DNA of 64,000 nt from Thalassoroseus pseudoceratinae (GTDB lineage Bacteria > Planctomycetota > Planctomycetia > Planctomycetales > Planctomycetaceae). The stretch's first letter is position 1; each line of letters opens with the position of its first letter. The DNA lies in NCBI RefSeq assembly GCF_011634775.1, contig NZ_JAALXT010000001.1:558001-622000 (forward strand), in the 5' to 3' direction. Positions 25,870 through 33,806 of this stretch are shown here, in pieces. The position numbers were made by a program, and so were the translations under genes. The notes beneath the pieces are model-generated. The model searched no databases. It worked only from the letters and a program-made list of their open reading frames with translations, and was not told where the DNA came from.

Positions 25870-27212
25870 GTCTGACGTACTACAGAGCCAAACGGAAGGC
25901 AATTCCAGCCGACGTCGTAAGGTCTGTGCAGGCGACTTTCGACGCTAAAGCCAAGTTTGAAGGCAAAGCCTACGACGTTGCGTTGCGTGTCGGTGGTCAC
26001 GGCGACTGTATCTACATTGACCTCTGCGATGAGCAATGGCGAGTCGTGGAGGTAGATCGTGATGGCTGGCGAATCCGCAAGGACTCTCCGATCCGATTCC
26101 GACGACGCAAGGGAATGCTGGAACTACCAGAGCCGACTACAGGCGGGTCGATCCAGGAACTCCGACAATTCGTGAACGTAGCGGATAAGGATTGGCCTCT
26201 AGTCTTAGGTGCTTTGATTGGCATGTTCCGACCGGATGGTCCGTATTGGGTCGTCAAACTCAGTGCGGAACAGGGATCAGGTAAGACTACATTCGTGCGT
26301 GTCCTAAGATCCTTGATCGATCCAAATACGTCACCGACGCGGGCACAAACGACTAGCGAGAAGGATCTATTTATTGCCGCCAACAACTCTTGGGTGCTGT
26401 CCTTCGACAACGTGTCGTTTGTGGGTGGCAAACTATCCGATGCGTTCTGTCGGCTAGCCACTGGCGGTGGTTTCAGCACACGGTCTCTCTATACGAATGA
26501 CGACGAGACGATCATAGATGTGTGTCGACCGATCCTACTGAACGGCATCACAGATGTCGGCACGCGATCCGACTTGCTTGACCGATCGTTGGTGATTGAG
26601 TTGCCACCGATTGCGTCCTCGAACCGTACGCCTGAATCTGTATTCAACCGTCGATTCAGCGAAACATCGCCAAGGATCCTGGGTGCTCTGTTAGATGCTG
26701 TCGTTGTGGCACTGCAGAGACTTCCAGAGGTAGAGCAGTCCGACACAGATTGGCCACGCATGGCCGATGCCGCAATTTGGGCAACCGCTGCAGAGCCTGG
26801 ACTCGGATTGCCGGATGGTGCGTTTTTGGATGCGTACACTGTCAACCGAGAGGATGCGGTTCGTAGCGGTCTGGAATCGTCGCCGGTATTTGATCGCTTG
26901 ATCAAACTGCTTGCCGAGTCGGATGGTGGCAGCGTCAAACTCACTCCAGCCCAATTGAAATCCAAGTTGGAAGTCGGCATCGGCACCAAGGTCCACAACT
27001 GGCCAAAGTCACCTGCTGAGTTGACCAACCATCTCAAACGGATCATGCCGTCTCTACGGGAAGTCGGCATCATTGCCAAGCATGGAAAGTCGGACGGCAA
27101 ACGCTACTGGCAATTGATCGATCGCAACCATCAACCGAGTGACCAACCATCGACGCAACCGCAGGGTGAGTTGGCCAAGAAGGTCAGCAAGAAGCGTAAG
27201 CAGTTGGAATGA
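25740..27212 (+). CDS. Replicative ATPase/helicase domain (-1 frame part of the split primase)
   Basis: The -1 frame gives about 490 aa, probably made as the C-terminal part of a 692-aa Prim-Pol/ATPase fusion. It begins with the connector domain (KRFQDFLSLTYYRAKRKAIP, YIDLCDEQWRVVEVD, RFRRRKGMLELPEP). The ATPase has Walker A AEQGSGKTT near residue 175, an acidic pair with DN in VLSFDNVSF, and the family signature CRLATGGGFSTRSLYTND followed by ILLNGI. A winged-helix-like region (about 410-465) and a basic tail (KKVSKKRKQ) close the protein. If translated alone it would need the TTG at 25740 or a later start; no good ribosome-binding site is seen. Such primase/ATPases are typical of integrated elements and phages in this phylum. 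Confidence 0.88.
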   Translation: MLAMVADVECWHSTDGETSYASVRNGEHLEHWPIDSKRFQDFLSLTYYRAKRKAIPADVVRSVQATFDAKAKFEGKAYDVALRVGGHGDCIYIDLCDEQWRVVEVDRDGWRIRKDSPIRFRRRKGMLELPEPTTGGSIQELRQFVNVADKDWPLVLGALIGMFRPDGPYWVVKLSAEQGSGKTTFVRVLRSLIDPNTSPTRAQTTSEKDLFIAANNSWVLSFDNVSFVGGKLSDAFCRLATGGGFSTRSLYTNDDETIIDVCRPILLNGITDVGTRSDLLDRSLVIELPPIASSNRTPESVFNRRFSETSPRILGALLDAVVVALQRLPEVEQSDTDWPRMADAAIWATAAEPGLGLPDGAFLDAYTVNREDAVRSGLESSPVFDRLIKLLAESDGGSVKLTPAQLKSKLEVGIGTKVHNWPKSPAELTNHLKRIMPSLREVGIIAKHGKSDGKRYWQLIDRNHQPSDQPSTQPQGELAKKVSKKRKQLE

Positions 27213-27487
27213 TTCCGCAACAGGGTCGACCCTGCCATTTTTCAGGGTCGACGACTCGCCACCGCATTCTTGGCCTAGAACTATCACCAAAAAGTTGTTG
27301 CACAAACGTCGACCCTGTCGACCCTACGGTCGTTTTGTGCGTTTTGGCCTAGGGAATTCGCAAATTCAACAGGGTCGACGGCCTCGACCCTACCAACCAA
27401 CAGGGTCGACCCTTCACAGGGTACAAACGAACCGGGTCGAGTAGGGTCGACCCTTTACATGCAAAATTTTAACCGCCTGAGGATGAC
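27213..27487. other. Putative replication origin: cluster of GGGTCGACCC-type iterons
   Basis: This 275-base non-coding gap between primase and helicase holds at least eight copies of the half-site GGGTCGA or its complement. They lie near 27223, 27245, 27308, 27317, 27372, 27384, 27403, 27434 and 27444, several forming the full palindrome GGGTCGACCC. Some copies are tandem (GTCGACCCT twice at 27308-27325). The composite GGGTCGAGTAGGGTCGACCCT occurs here at 27434-27454 and again at 25681-25701 inside the primase gene. A dense iteron array beside the replication genes is the usual layout of an origin. A partition or operator site is an alternative. Confidence 0.7.
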
Positions 27488-28609
27488 ATGAAATTACCAA
27501 CATTGACCGCTGAACAACGGGATGCCCGCGACTACTTGGTAGACGATCCTTCTTTGATTCGACGCCTAGGTGGACTCGCCGGAACCGGCAAGTCGACCTT
27601 ACTCGGATACGTGGCCAAAGAGTTTCCAAGAGCACTGGCTATGACGCCAACCGGAAAGGCAGCAGAAGTTCTCCGACAGAAGGGTCTTAAGAATGCAACG
27701 ACGATTCATAGTGCTATCTATGCATGTCATGAAAAGCCAATTCTCGATGAGAACGGAAAGGAAGTGAAAGGCAAGAATGGCAAGCCGCTCACAGAGACGA
27801 TTTTCGGACGCAAGCCACCCAAGTTCGTCGAAGGCGACATCTTCATTGTGGATGAAGCCTCCATGGTGACACGCAAACTGTACGACGATCTACGCTCGTA
27901 TCGTCGACCGATCATCTTTGTTGGTGATCATGGACAACTGGAGCCAATTGGCGACTCGTTTAACTTGATGGAAGACGCGGAAGTAAAGTTAGAGACTATT
28001 CACCGAAACGCCAACGAGATTGCTAGGTTCGCTGGGTTTTTGCGTGACGGCAATGAGGCAAGAAATTGGAAGTCTCAAGAGAAACTGAGACAACGGAAGG
28101 TCTATCTAACGCCAACCGACAAAATGCTAAAGTCGGACTCGTGGGGAATCTTCGACCAGGTCATCACCGCGTTCAACAAAGACCGAGTGATTCTGAATCA
28201 ACACTATCGAGACTTCTTGCACAACATTCAAGACGAAGACAACGTGCCGATTGTTGGAGATCGAGTCATCTGTCTTCGAAACAACCATAAGCGTGGTCTT
28301 GCCAACGGCATGATAGGTGTCGTCAAGCGTGTAGACTCTGACACATGCTATATGGTCTTTGAGACAACGAACGGAGTTTGCCACGGCGTCGAATACGACC
28401 CTGAGCAATTCAATAATCCTAAGTCGCCAGAGTTCACGCGGAAGCATGAAGCATTTGATTTCGCGTACTGCATTACATGTCATAAGGCACAAGGATCTGA
28501 ATTCGGTCATGTGTTGGTGATGCCAGGCGAGTGTCCATATTGGAGTCGGGAACGCTGGGCGTATACGGCTGCGAGTCGTGCCAAATCAAAACTAACTTGG
28601 ATGATCTAA
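27488..28609 (+). CDS. RecD/Dda-type SF1 DNA helicase
   Basis: The 373-aa protein has Walker A GLAGTGKST (29-37), motif Ia TPTGKAAEVL, Walker B with DEAS (about 122-125), motif III FVGDHGQLEPIG and motif IV-like LETIHR. The C-terminal part carries the UvrD/RecD-like YCITCHKAQGSEFGHV and motif VI YTAASRAK near the end. This layout matches short RecD-like/Dda helicases of phages, 5'-3' helicases that assist replication. It starts directly after the iteron region with AGGATGACATG as a weak leader. One base separates its stop from the next gene. Confidence 0.9.
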   Translation: MKLPTLTAEQRDARDYLVDDPSLIRRLGGLAGTGKSTLLGYVAKEFPRALAMTPTGKAAEVLRQKGLKNATTIHSAIYACHEKPILDENGKEVKGKNGKPLTETIFGRKPPKFVEGDIFIVDEASMVTRKLYDDLRSYRRPIIFVGDHGQLEPIGDSFNLMEDAEVKLETIHRNANEIARFAGFLRDGNEARNWKSQEKLRQRKVYLTPTDKMLKSDSWGIFDQVITAFNKDRVILNQHYRDFLHNIQDEDNVPIVGDRVICLRNNHKRGLANGMIGVVKRVDSDTCYMVFETTNGVCHGVEYDPEQFNNPKSPEFTRKHEAFDFAYCITCHKAQGSEFGHVLVMPGECPYWSRERWAYTAASRAKSKLTWMI

Positions 28610-28610
28610 A

Positions 28611-28826
28611 ATGATAAGAATAGAGTTGACGCACTACCTCGATGGATTTGAGTTGAGAACTGAAGTTGAAGGCGAGTTTGAGACGACTGAGCATGTGCAG
28701 AGATGCGACGACGTGTTTGATGCGTTTCGGCAAATTCTCAGGCTGAGGATGGAGTTCTTTAAAGGCGAGTTGTCATTGAAGACTTGTCGCAGCTTCATGC
28801 CGGATCATGAATCGGATGTGTCGTAG
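28611..28826 (+). CDS. Small unknown protein downstream of the helicase (71 aa)
   Basis: The start codon comes one base after the helicase stop (TAAAATG), so translational coupling is likely. The sequence begins with a beta-strand-like segment (MIRIELTHYLDGFELRTEVE) and a helical middle with basic residues. I do not recognise a family. Confidence 0.55.
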   Translation: MIRIELTHYLDGFELRTEVEGEFETTEHVQRCDDVFDAFRQILRLRMEFFKGELSLKTCRSFMPDHESDVS

Positions 28827-29148
28827 CGTCATCGTCATTGTAGTCAGAGAGTCATTGCAGCCAAGGTGCAGAGAGTCATTGTAGCCAGAGAGAGTTTTCG
28901 GACTCAGAATTGGATTCGCTTTCAGAGTTCTCCAATGGTTCTATGGGCTTGGCTGCTTGACTACCTGACGACATAACTTTCCAGACGTCAACGGTTCTAA
29001 CAACCGTTGCTCTAGTACGTCTCGACCTATGGAAATATAGGGTATCGTCACGCTCCTAGTCGTTGGCTTACGCCGATCGACGGGCGTGGCATGGCGGAAT
29101 TCGATCGAAATCAGGCAGTCCAGAAGTAAGCAGGAAGGCGAAACCCTT
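28827..29148. other. Structured non-coding region before the terminase genes; possible packaging site
   Basis: About 320 bases without a gene in an otherwise compact element. Two direct repeats of CAGAGAGTCATTGYAGCC plus a partial third lie at about 28840-28892. A nested inverted repeat lies at 28978-29035: TTTCCA/TGGAAA, GACGT/ACGTC and CAACGGTT/AACCGTTG with a CTAAC loop. The region is directly upstream of the probable small terminase gene, where cos or pac sites commonly lie. The packaging role is inference. Confidence 0.5.
28978..29035. repeat. Nested inverted repeat upstream of the terminase genes
   Basis: The left arm TTTCCAGACGTCAACGGTT is contiguous (28978-28996). Its complements occur as three blocks on the right: AACCGTTG at 29002-29009, ACGTC at 29017-29021 and TGGAAA at 29030-29035, separated by short unpaired segments. 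The core is a perfect eight-base stem with a five-base loop. Such an arrangement can form a cruciform or a bulged RNA hairpin. Confidence 0.7.
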
Positions 29149-29601
29149 ATGAGTGACACCCACAAGGATGACACCACCAAGAACAAAACCAACTTGCCAA
29201 AGCGTGACGGTGGCAATCTTGGTGTCAAGAAAGGCAACCGAAACCGCATGCGTCACGGCTTGCATGCAGGCAAGCTACCGGCTGGCTGTGGCTACATCGA
29301 GAATCGGCTGAACAGCTTTCGTCGAAAGCTAGAGGACATCGTCATGGCTGCGAAAGGCGAAGTCACGATCACCGACGCTGCCCATATTCAGACTGCGTTG
29401 AAGTGGGAACGTCACGGCATGTTGGCGTTGCGTTGGCTCAAGATCGAGGGTGACAGCCTCAAGCCGACCGACAAGCTCAATTTCTCGCGAGAGATTGCCA
29501 AAGCATCCGAGAGTCGAGACCGAGCCATTCGTGCTCTGAATCTCGACCGCGACAAGCAAGACAACATCATCGAAATCCTCTATGGCAAAGGCGACATGTA
29601 A
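29149..29601 (+). CDS. terS: Probable small terminase subunit
   Basis: The start at 29149 (MSDTHKDDTTKN) has AGGAAGG eleven bases upstream; the open frame extends to 29086. The protein is about 150 aa. The N-terminus is polar with GNLGVKKGNRNRMRHGLHAG, resembling the start of small terminase or terminase-associated proteins (a GNxNxxKHG-like motif). A helical middle and C-terminus follow (WERHGMLALRWLKIE, RAIRALNLDRDKQ). Its stop overlaps the ATG of the large terminase gene, which is the main reason for the call. Small terminases bind the packaging site and regulate the motor. Confidence 0.65.
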   Translation: MSDTHKDDTTKNKTNLPKRDGGNLGVKKGNRNRMRHGLHAGKLPAGCGYIENRLNSFRRKLEDIVMAAKGEVTITDAAHIQTALKWERHGMLALRWLKIEGDSLKPTDKLNFSREIAKASESRDRAIRALNLDRDKQDNIIEILYGKGDM

Positions 29602-31184
29602 TGAACCTTCGCGAAATCCAACAATCACCAGCAGCATTCCGACGAGCCATCAAGATCGACACCGACCGTCATGGCGTTGCACCTCTCGCAGATTGCCTAG
29701 ACGATTGGCAGGAAGCCGATTTCCAGGCACTCGACAACGGCTGGCGTCGTGCAGCAGGTCAGAAGGTCGAGCAAGCAACGCAGCGTGCTTGGCTGGAACG
29801 CGGTCGTGGCCATTCTAAGACCAGCGACTTGGCTGTCATGGCAACTTGGACTCTGTTCGCCTCTCGAAAGCGACTCTCAGGTATCGCAGCAGCAGGTGAC
29901 AAGGACCAAGCAGCGTTACTCCGAACAGCCATCGCAAGACTGTTAGACTGCAATCCTTGGCTGTCTGGCCTCATCGAGATTCAGAGTTCGCGGATCATCA
30001 ACACTGGCACCAAATCCGAACTCGAAATCATCTCAAGCGATGCCGCCACGAGCTACGGTCTGACTCCCGATTTCGTGATTGCCGACGAGGTTTGCCATTG
30101 GGCCAAACGTGACCTCTGGGATTCTCTGTTATCCTCATCGGCCAAGCGATCGACTTGTATGTTCGTCGTGATCACCAACGCGGGTCTGATGGACGATTGG
30201 GTTTGGGAAACCAGAGAGAAGGTCCGCACCGATCCGGCTTGGCACTTTTCCAGACTTGATGGTCCGGTCGCATCCTGGATCAATCAAGACCTACTTGCCG
30301 AGCAGGAACGACTCTTACCATCCATCGCGTTCACTCGCCTATGGCTCAACGAATGGACCTCAGGCGGTGGCGACGCACTCAGTAGAGCCGACATCGAGGC
30401 AGCATTTGACAAGAATCTCAGTCTGATGCCAGCCAAGGAATCCGGCTATCAGTACGTCGCAGGTTTAGACCTTGGCGTGTCTCGCGATGCCTCTGCAATC
30501 TGCGTTCTCGCGATTAAGGGTCGCCAGCGTTGGGACAAGACTCGCAGCGATCACGGTGAAATCCGATTGGCCTACACTCAACTTTGGAAACCAAATCGAG
30601 GCGAGAAGATCAATCTTTCTCAAGTTGAGTCCGCACTCGTCAAGCTGCACAGCAAATATGATTTCGAGAGCGTGATGTACGATCCTTGGCAGGCAACGCA
30701 TATGAGCCAGAGACTCGAACTCAGACGGTTGCCGATGGTCGAGCTAACTCAGTCCGGTACGAATCTGCAACGTGTCGCTACAACTGTGATCGAGGCGTTT
30801 AACGATCGTCGACTCAGGCTGTATCCAGAACCAGAGTTGAAACGCGATCTCATCCGACTCCGAGTCGAGGAACGCAGCTATGGTTTCCGGCTTGTCAGTC
30901 CTAGAGATGGCACAGGACACGGTGACCTCGCATCTGCGTTTGGGTACGCAATGGTCGGAGCTAATGATCTAGCTGGTCGAATCCGAAAGGGTCAGGCTGG
31001 CGTGATCGATTTATACGCTCCTCAGGAAGTTGACGCGGACGACGACGTGCCATATTGGGCCAAAGACTTCGAGTCGAGACGCCTGCAATTCGAGGCGGAC
31101 CAACGCATGTTTCGTGAGCCTGATGACGATGATGCCGAACTACGCCTAGCCATGCGATTGGCTAGTGGTGGTCGTCGTGGATAA
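29601..31184 (+). CDS. terL: Phage-type terminase large subunit
   Basis: The 527-aa protein has both domains of a packaging motor. In the ATPase, the Walker A-like GRGHSKTS is at 68-75, with Walker B FVIADE at about 159-163. In the RNase H-like nuclease, acidic residues lie in AGLDLGVSRD (about 290), SVMYDPW (about 361) and GHGDLASA (about 442). The length is normal for the family. The start overlaps the stop of the probable small subunit. In a phage this gene would be followed by portal, protease and capsid genes; here only small unknown proteins and the end of the island follow. The motor may therefore package the island DNA into particles of another phage. Confidence 0.9.
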   Translation: MNLREIQQSPAAFRRAIKIDTDRHGVAPLADCLDDWQEADFQALDNGWRRAAGQKVEQATQRAWLERGRGHSKTSDLAVMATWTLFASRKRLSGIAAAGDKDQAALLRTAIARLLDCNPWLSGLIEIQSSRIINTGTKSELEIISSDAATSYGLTPDFVIADEVCHWAKRDLWDSLLSSSAKRSTCMFVVITNAGLMDDWVWETREKVRTDPAWHFSRLDGPVASWINQDLLAEQERLLPSIAFTRLWLNEWTSGGGDALSRADIEAAFDKNLSLMPAKESGYQYVAGLDLGVSRDASAICVLAIKGRQRWDKTRSDHGEIRLAYTQLWKPNRGEKINLSQVESALVKLHSKYDFESVMYDPWQATHMSQRLELRRLPMVELTQSGTNLQRVATTVIEAFNDRRLRLYPEPELKRDLIRLRVEERSYGFRLVSPRDGTGHGDLASAFGYAMVGANDLAGRIRKGQAGVIDLYAPQEVDADDDVPYWAKDFESRRLQFEADQRMFREPDDDDAELRLAMRLASGGRRG

Positions 31185-31259
31185 CAGCAAGGGTTGAGAG
31201 AACTCCATTCTCCAGAAAAGATTTCACCAAACCGTTACGAATCTACAGGAAGGATAGCA

Positions 31260-31739
31260 ATGTCATTTGATCGAGGTGACCAACCGACAACCAAAGCACT
31301 TTTCGACGCATGGCGTAAAGACCATGGACCAGGATACGTTGAGTACGGAGACTGGTTCATCTTCGAAGATGGTGCTCGACTCAACAAACTTTGTCCTGCC
31401 AGCTTTCCGGAAGATGAACAGATGCGTCGACGCTACATCAGACTCCGAGCCGAGCAAGCAGAGCGGGAATTCGAGTCCTACAAGCAGCATCTCATCGAAG
31501 AGGCCAAGTACGCCAAGAAATCAGGACTAGAACTGTCCTTTGATCTTGAAGACGAGAAAGAACGCTTGGCCGAACTCAAGAAGGTCGCCGAAGAATGTCG
31601 GCAAGCCTACTTGGACGACACAGCAGAAGAACGCAAGCGTCAAGAATCTTTGAATCAGACTCTGGCATTTGAGGCAGCAGAGCGATCGAAGAACTCAGCC
31701 GATGCGAATGCGGTCCTGACCGAACTCCGCAAACTCTAA
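31260..31739 (+). CDS. Unknown coiled-coil island protein (159 aa)
   Basis: The ATG at 31260 has AGGAAGG nine bases upstream, a strong site repeated before other genes of this element. Residues 1-65 look globular (FDAWRKDHGPGYVEYGDWFI), and about 65-150 form a long charged helix rich in E, K and A, probably a coiled coil. No family recognised. Position after the large terminase invites comparison with scaffold-like or portal-associated proteins, but nothing in the sequence proves it. Confidence 0.65.
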   Translation: MSFDRGDQPTTKALFDAWRKDHGPGYVEYGDWFIFEDGARLNKLCPASFPEDEQMRRRYIRLRAEQAEREFESYKQHLIEEAKYAKKSGLELSFDLEDEKERLAELKKVAEECRQAYLDDTAEERKRQESLNQTLAFEAAERSKNSADANAVLTELRKL

Positions 31740-31793
31740 TCCAAGACGCGACACCGCACCACACCAACTCCAATTTGTAAAGGAACCATAGCA

Positions 31794-32147
31794 ATGTCCG
31801 ATTTAACTCCACAACAAGAACAAGAACTGATCGTCCAGCTCGAAGCCGTTCTGAATTTCCGAGAACAGCAAAAGCGATCGAAGCAGCCTGTCCGAAACCA
31901 GATCACCGAACCGCCGGTCCGAAACTGCAAGTGTGATGCCGTCGATGATCCGAATGACTACTACCCTGATCCGCCTGTGATCAACTGGTCTGAAGACTCA
32001 GCATTCAATCAGAGTCCTAGTCCACAGTCGAATCCGGCACCATCGTCGCCAGAGTTGATCTACAACTCAAATCCGAACGACGAGGATGACTACTATCCTG
32101 ATCCACCGATCATCAATTGGGCTGCAGAATCTGAATTCCGACCGTAA
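31794..32147 (+). CDS. Unknown Pro/Asp-rich island protein with duplicated DYYPDPPxINW motif
   Basis: The protein is 117 aa with an AAAGGAACC ribosome-binding site. After a short helix (LTPQQEQELIVQLEAVL) the rest is low in predicted structure and contains two copies of the motif DYYPDPPxINW followed by an acidic/Ser stretch ending in a phenylalanine. The copies lie near residues 55 and 99. The duplicated aromatic-proline motif looks like a short linear binding motif. No family recognised. Confidence 0.6.
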   Translation: MSDLTPQQEQELIVQLEAVLNFREQQKRSKQPVRNQITEPPVRNCKCDAVDDPNDYYPDPPVINWSEDSAFNQSPSPQSNPAPSSPELIYNSNPNDEDDYYPDPPIINWAAESEFRP

Positions 32148-32288
32148 ATGGCGTTCTGAATTCCTAGTCTGAATATGACTTGAGGCAATTCAGGAAAAAC
32201 GTCAAGAATTGAATTGCTATTGTCGTCGTGGTCGACGATAAATTTGGCTGAAGTGAACACACTTACACACCAGCCAAGGAGATGAGAG

Positions 32289-32702
32289 ATGGCCGCCAAG
32301 AAGACCACGACGACGAAAGCAACGACTAAGAAGACCACCACCAAGTCAACGCCAAAGAAAACCACGACCAAGAAGACCCAATCCAAGAGCAAGAAGACTG
32401 AGAAGGTAGATCCAAAGATGGAACGCAAGCAAGCTAAGTCGATCGAACTGAGCCTGGCACAATTCCGAGTCTTGAAGGCTCTGAGCAATGGCGAGGCAAT
32501 GACCTACCGCGACATTGAGAAGGTGACCGGCTATTACTCGATCTTGACTAAGGTCATGCGGACCAAACACGATGGCAGTCTCTGCTCTCGGAAACTCGCC
32601 ACCGAAGAGATGCACGACGTCAACGGTCGAGACGTGTTGGCGTTCCGAATCACCGCAGCAGGTAAGAAGGCAGTCCGACAAGCAGAGAAGGTCGAAGCAT
32701 AA
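32289..32702 (+). CDS. Lys/Thr-rich tail plus winged-helix-like domain protein
   Basis: This 137-aa protein has an AAGGAGATGAGAG leader. The first 45 residues are almost only K, T, S and A (histone-H1-like tail). Residues about 50-137 have a winged-helix pattern (LSLAQFRVLKALSNGEAMTY, RDIEKVTGYYSILTKVM, then AFRITAAGKKAV). It probably binds DNA; the basic tail suggests DNA compaction or non-specific binding. A strong terminator follows 30 bases downstream. Confidence 0.7.
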   Translation: MAAKKTTTTKATTKKTTTKSTPKKTTTKKTQSKSKKTEKVDPKMERKQAKSIELSLAQFRVLKALSNGEAMTYRDIEKVTGYYSILTKVMRTKHDGSLCSRKLATEEMHDVNGRDVLAFRITAAGKKAVRQAEKVEA

Positions 32703-32731
32703 CAGACCGAGACGAATCGAAGCATCCGACA

Positions 32732-32760
32732 CCCTCAGGTTAGACGCCTGAGGTTTTTTT
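32732..32760 (+). terminator. Intrinsic terminator
   Basis: CCTCAGG and CCTGAGG pair around the loop TTAGACG and are followed by seven T. It ends the transcription unit that includes the Lys/Thr-rich DNA-binding protein, and it separates it from the last small gene of the island. Confidence 0.88.
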
Positions 32761-32836
32761 CATGCGCAGGTGTCGACCGAATGTGTGACCATCGGTACCA
32801 TTGGGTGGACAGTCTCTCAGTCTCAAAGGTGCCTAA

Positions 32837-33070
32837 ATGAAACGCAGTACGATCATCGCTACCTGTCTCCTAAATTCCAGTATGGTGACACGCCTTGAAG
32901 ATGGAGAGTGGAGAGTCCAACAGGTATTTGAGGACGAGTTTCCCAATGAAGATTTCCGACAATGGGATCGGGAAGTCTCGGATGCAACTGCTGATCAGAT
33001 CGTGAAGACAGTTGGGCGTGCCGGACGAATCAACGTGGCATCGTTCATCGACGACCTCCGCACGGTGTAA
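32837..33070 (+). CDS. Small unknown acidic protein (77 aa), last gene of the island
   Basis: The ATG at 32837 follows an AAAGGTGCC leader. The sequence is acidic (VQQVFEDEFPNEDFRQWDRE) with no recognised family. It lies beyond a terminator and before the distal attachment site, so it has its own promoter or is silent; being the cargo-position gene it might be an accessory function. Confidence 0.5.
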   Translation: MKRSTIIATCLLNSSMVTRLEDGEWRVQQVFEDEFPNEDFRQWDREVSDATADQIVKTVGRAGRINVASFIDDLRTV

Positions 33071-33338
33071 CGCTACTCAGGAAGCTGGCAAGGTCGATGG
33101 GGCGGAAATCGGCTGGAATGCACGCCTGAGGCCAATTTCGGCACGATTTTGGGCATCCTGGGCATGCGACGACGGCATGGCTGACAGGCTAGTTGGTGGA
33201 CTGGCGTAATTACGCCGATAAGCCGACAGAAAGCGACGTTTTACGCCGAATCTTAGTGAGCCTGGGAAGCAGCGAATGCTTATAAAAACATAGGGTTTCC
33301 AGGCGAAATTGCACCTACCAGAGACTAAGTAGAAATAC

Positions 33339-33380
33339 TTAGGAAACCGACGCTCTATCCTGCTGAGCTACGGGGGCAAG
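33339..33380 (-). repeat. Attachment site (distal copy): displaced 5' half of tRNA-Arg
   Basis: This matches 22182-22223 in 41 of 42 positions and contains the tRNA-Arg sequence from the anticodon loop to the 5' end. The adjacent sequence does not continue as a tRNA, so it is a fragment. Its acceptor strand GCCCCCG would pair perfectly with the 3' strand of the present tRNA gene, which suggests that this is the original chromosomal half displaced by integration. Confidence 0.9.
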
Positions 33381-33806
33381 GGGTTTATTGATTTGGGTCG
33401 AATGTTGGTTTGGAAATGGTGGTCTTGTAACTCTCGGAGTCTACTCGAAAGAGTGTTTCTGAAAAAGCCAGTGGGGGCTTCTGGCCAAACTGTTTGACGG
33501 GTATTCGTTCAGATTGTCACACGCATGCACCATCACTGATGGAATCTGTGGCGGTGCGGAGGTGGACGAACTGGCTTCGTACGGGTCTAGTTGATCAATC
33601 GAAATGTCTGCCACCCCTGGGCAAGCCCGGGGGGGCGTTAGTTCGATATCGTACAAAACATCGACTTACGCCATGGCGCCACAGGTACAGATGTCCAGAA
33701 TCCAATTCGCATGAACTTGTCGTAAGGACGCCCGGGGTGCTTAAGGCTTTGCTGGCCTTCTACATAAATAAACTTTAGAATGGCACGTCATTGATACAAT
33801 GACTCA
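33381..33806. other. Chromosomal intergenic region right of the island
   Basis: This should contain the original tRNA-Arg promoter (reading leftward) if integration displaced the 5' half, and the promoter of the PAS histidine kinase (reading rightward). No consensus promoter could be assigned with confidence and no gene was seen. Confidence 0.35.

Larger units (their letters stand above)
22182..33380 (+). mobile_element. 11.2-kb integrative element in tRNA-Arg, satellite- or phage-plasmid-like
   Basis: The element is bounded by the 42-bp direct repeats. In order it holds a tyrosine integrase, an unknown protein with a winged-helix-like C-terminus, a tiny protein, an excisionase-like HTH protein, a primase-polymerase/ATPase (two frames), an iteron-rich non-coding region and a RecD/Dda-like helicase. 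A small protein, a structured non-coding region, probable small and clear large terminase subunits and four small proteins follow. All genes read left to right. No capsid, portal, protease, tail or lysis gene is recognised. The set (integration, own replication, DNA packaging motor, no particle genes) matches the logic of phage satellites, although those usually carry only a small terminase. A phage-plasmid remnant is the main alternative. Confidence 0.82.

Noticed and set aside
27213-27487. CRISPR array
   Set aside because: The repeat core is only 10 bases, palindromic, in both orientations and irregularly spaced; there are no uniform spacers and no cas genes.
33339-33380. Second tRNA-Arg gene
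   Set aside because: Only the 5' half is present; there is no T-arm or 3' acceptor strand, so it is an attachment-site fragment.
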